Assembly: GCA_964490845.1 (NCBI GenBank)
Contig: CAZBED010000001.1
Coordinates: forward strand, 558,001 to 622,000
Direction: 5' to 3'
Origin: JADJSS01 sp964490845
Lineage (GTDB): Bacteria > Bacteroidota > Bacteroidia > Chitinophagales > JADIYW01
DNA: 64,000 nt
Shown in pieces: positions 62,547 to 64,000 of the stretch. The position numbers were made by a program, and so were the translations under genes. Numbering within the stretch: position 1 is the first letter of the stretch; every line of letters starts with the position of its first letter. Below the pieces are notes generated by a model. That model was not told the origin of the DNA, made no database searches, and was given only the letters and a program-made list of their open reading frames with translations.

Positions 62547-63281
62547 ATGAACATTACAGACGAAAATAAAATCGGAGAACTGGTAGCACAGAACTACCGT
62601 ACTGCTTCCGTATTCAAAAAGCACAGGATAGACTTTTGCTGCAAGGGCAACCGCAGTATCAAAGAAGTGTGCGACGACAAGAATATAGATATGCATGCAC
62701 TCCTGCATGAGTTAAAAGCTGTAGTGAAGCAGGATGATTCCGGTTCCATTGATTTCAATTCATGGGATCTGGATCTGCTGGCTGACTATATCGAAAAGAA
62801 ACATCATCGATATGTAGAAGAACACATCCCGATGCTGCAGCAATACCTCCATAAACTATGCAGGGTTCATGGCGACCGGCATCCGGAACTGTTGGAAATC
62901 AATGACCACTTCAATCAATGTGCAGGCGCACTTACTGCTCACATGAAAAAAGAAGAATTGGTCTTATTCCCTTTTATCCGGAAAATGGTGAAATCCAAAC
63001 AAACACATGATAGCCTGGCAACTCCGCATTTCGGTACGGTGGAGAACCCTGTTCGCATGATGATGCATGAACACGATGTGGAAGGCGAACGGTTCAGGAC
63101 AATCGCCCGCTTAAGCAATCAGTATACTCCGCCGGACGATGCCTGCAACACCTACAGGGTGACCTATAACCTGTTGCAGGAATTTGAGAACGATTTACAC
63201 TTGCACATTCACCTGGAAAATAATATCTTATTCCCTAAAGCAGTGGAATTGGAATCTTTTCTCAACGTACCTATTCAATAA
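62547..63281 (+). CDS. ric: Iron-sulfur cluster repair di-iron protein (RIC/ScdA/YtfE)
   Basis: 244 aa. The N-terminal ScdA_N domain carries FCCKGNRSIKEVC (CC pair). The hemerythrin-like four-helix bundle has diiron ligands in HHRYVEEHIPM, HMKKEELVLFP, MMHEHDVEGERF and HLHIHLENNILFP. RIC restores Fe-S clusters damaged by NO or oxidants in the cytoplasm. It is cotranscribed with the preceding NsrR-like regulator. Length matches ScdA/YtfE (about 220-245). Confidence 0.94.
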   Translation: MNITDENKIGELVAQNYRTASVFKKHRIDFCCKGNRSIKEVCDDKNIDMHALLHELKAVVKQDDSGSIDFNSWDLDLLADYIEKKHHRYVEEHIPMLQQYLHKLCRVHGDRHPELLEINDHFNQCAGALTAHMKKEELVLFPFIRKMVKSKQTHDSLATPHFGTVENPVRMMMHEHDVEGERFRTIARLSNQYTPPDDACNTYRVTYNLLQEFENDLHLHIHLENNILFPKAVELESFLNVPIQ

Positions 63282-63309
63282 AATTTCCAAAACCCCTAAA
63301 AATAAAACC

Positions 63310-64000
63310 ATGCTAAAATTTAAATTAGACGAAGACTTCATCCAGCAATATGCGGATATCACCCCCGATTTCGGCTACAACGGCTTAGGCCTGCTCACCT
63401 ATTACCGGACCTACTCTCGCCTCAAGGCGGACGGAACCAATGAGCAATGGTTTGAAACGGTCAGGCGTGTCGTGGAAGGCGCTTATACCCTCCAGAAAGA
63501 ACACATCCAAAACAATGAACTCGGCTGGAACAACCGCAAAGCGCAGCAATCCGCGCAGGAAATGTATGACCGCATATTTAAGATGAAATTTATCCCTCCC
63601 GGCAGAATGTTGTGGGCGCTGGGTACTGATATTATTCATACCAAACGGGTGGGACAGGCATTATTTAACTGCGCGTTTGTATCGACGGAAAATATGGGTA
63701 AGTCTCTGGATGAAGCCATCAAACCTTTCGCCTTTATGATGGATATGAGCATGGTGGGTGTTGGTGTAGGTTTTGATGTGGAAGGCGCAAAAAAAATAGA
63801 AGTCAACAAACCCGACAGTCACCATACCGAAAACTTTGTGATACCTGATTCAAGAGAAGGCTGGGTCATGAGTCTGGAGAAATTGCTGTTTAGTTATTTT
63901 GCTAAAAACTTCGGTTTTAACAAGACCAATGCTGTAGCTTTCAACTATGAAGAGATTCGTCCCGCCGGCCTTCCGATAAAAGGTTTTGGCGGCACCTCCT
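63310..64000 (+). CDS. Adenosylcobalamin-dependent ribonucleoside-triphosphate reductase (class II), 3'-truncated by window
   Basis: The frame is open from ATG 63310 to the window end, giving the first 230 residues. GWNNRKAQQSAQEMYDRIF, FIPPGRMLWALGTDI and GQALFNCAFVST are characteristic of the monomeric class II RTPR (Lactobacillus leichmannii-type) family. The Cys in FNCAF (residue 121) corresponds to the N-terminal redox Cys of that enzyme (Cys119). MDMSMVGVGVGFDVEG and the nucleotide-binding segment follow. It makes dNTPs using AdoCbl to generate a thiyl radical and needs no oxygen. It is 28 bp after ric; the catalytic Cys and C-terminal part are outside. Confidence 0.9.
   Translation, partial: MLKFKLDEDFIQQYADITPDFGYNGLGLLTYYRTYSRLKADGTNEQWFETVRRVVEGAYTLQKEHIQNNELGWNNRKAQQSAQEMYDRIFKMKFIPPGRMLWALGTDIIHTKRVGQALFNCAFVSTENMGKSLDEAIKPFAFMMDMSMVGVGVGFDVEGAKKIEVNKPDSHHTENFVIPDSREGWVMSLEKLLFSYFAKNFGFNKTNAVAFNYEEIRPAGLPIKGFGGTS

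Overview
The window reads as chromosomal DNA of a member of the Bacteroidota. The evidence is T9SS C-terminal sorting domains (two type A domains and one gliding-motility/CHU_C type B domain), repeated matches to the Bacteroidota promoter element TAnnTTTG, short leaders with little Shine-Dalgarno signal, and families typical of the phylum (DUF2795, SET-domain protein, short arginine-decarboxylase-like enzyme, Sec-type clade II nosZ). I cannot name a genus from sequence alone.

Layout. 1-516: end of a fatty-acid hydroxylase/sterol desaturase gene. 518-3941: an A+T-rich four-gene operon (GNAT acetyltransferase, ATP-grasp ligase, cytoplasmic SxxK/SDN/KTG serine enzyme, EamA exporter) bracketed by two near-identical 17-bp-arm palindromes and preceded by a leader with eight copies of a 7-bp repeat. 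4024-17511: mostly core genes: a CHU_C secreted protein, ribE, amt, a decarboxylase, argS, a SET protein, DUF2795, cobalamin adenosyltransferase, two tandem FKBP isomerases, a class-C-like serine hydrolase and an outer-membrane protein. 17580-37705: two giant (about 3000 aa) paralogous T9SS proteins made of roughly 150-aa repeats, with a GT-C/TPR membrane protein between them. 37727-40868: a small secreted protein, a GH5 lipoprotein and a BASS transporter.

40951-45859: a compact island inserted at the 3' end of the aconitase gene. It carries a 1103-aa fused restriction-methylation enzyme, a HipA/CtkA-like kinase whose start overlaps the enzyme's stop, and a small separate HipA-N-terminal (HipS-like) protein. 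A 64-bp perfect copy of the aconitase 3' end lies on the far side, and no integrase is present. This is the strongest candidate for an undescribed system.

45862-52655: aconitase, ABC permease, rpsF-rpsR-rplI, rpiB and a Y-family polymerase. 52712-63281: a DUF1508 protein and then a nitrogen-oxide module: heme-copper/NnrS-like membrane protein, Crp/Fnr regulator, cytochrome c lipoprotein, nosZ, a membrane-NosL fusion, nosD, nosF, nosY, truncated hemoglobin, an Rrf2/NsrR-like regulator and the RIC iron-sulfur repair protein. Three FNR-like dyads sit at the promoters of this module. 63310-end: start of an adenosylcobalamin-dependent ribonucleotide reductase, which would use the cofactor made by the adenosyltransferase at 13229-13774.

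No tRNA, rRNA, CRISPR array, transposase or integrase was recognised. No gene-free stretch exceeds 300 bases.
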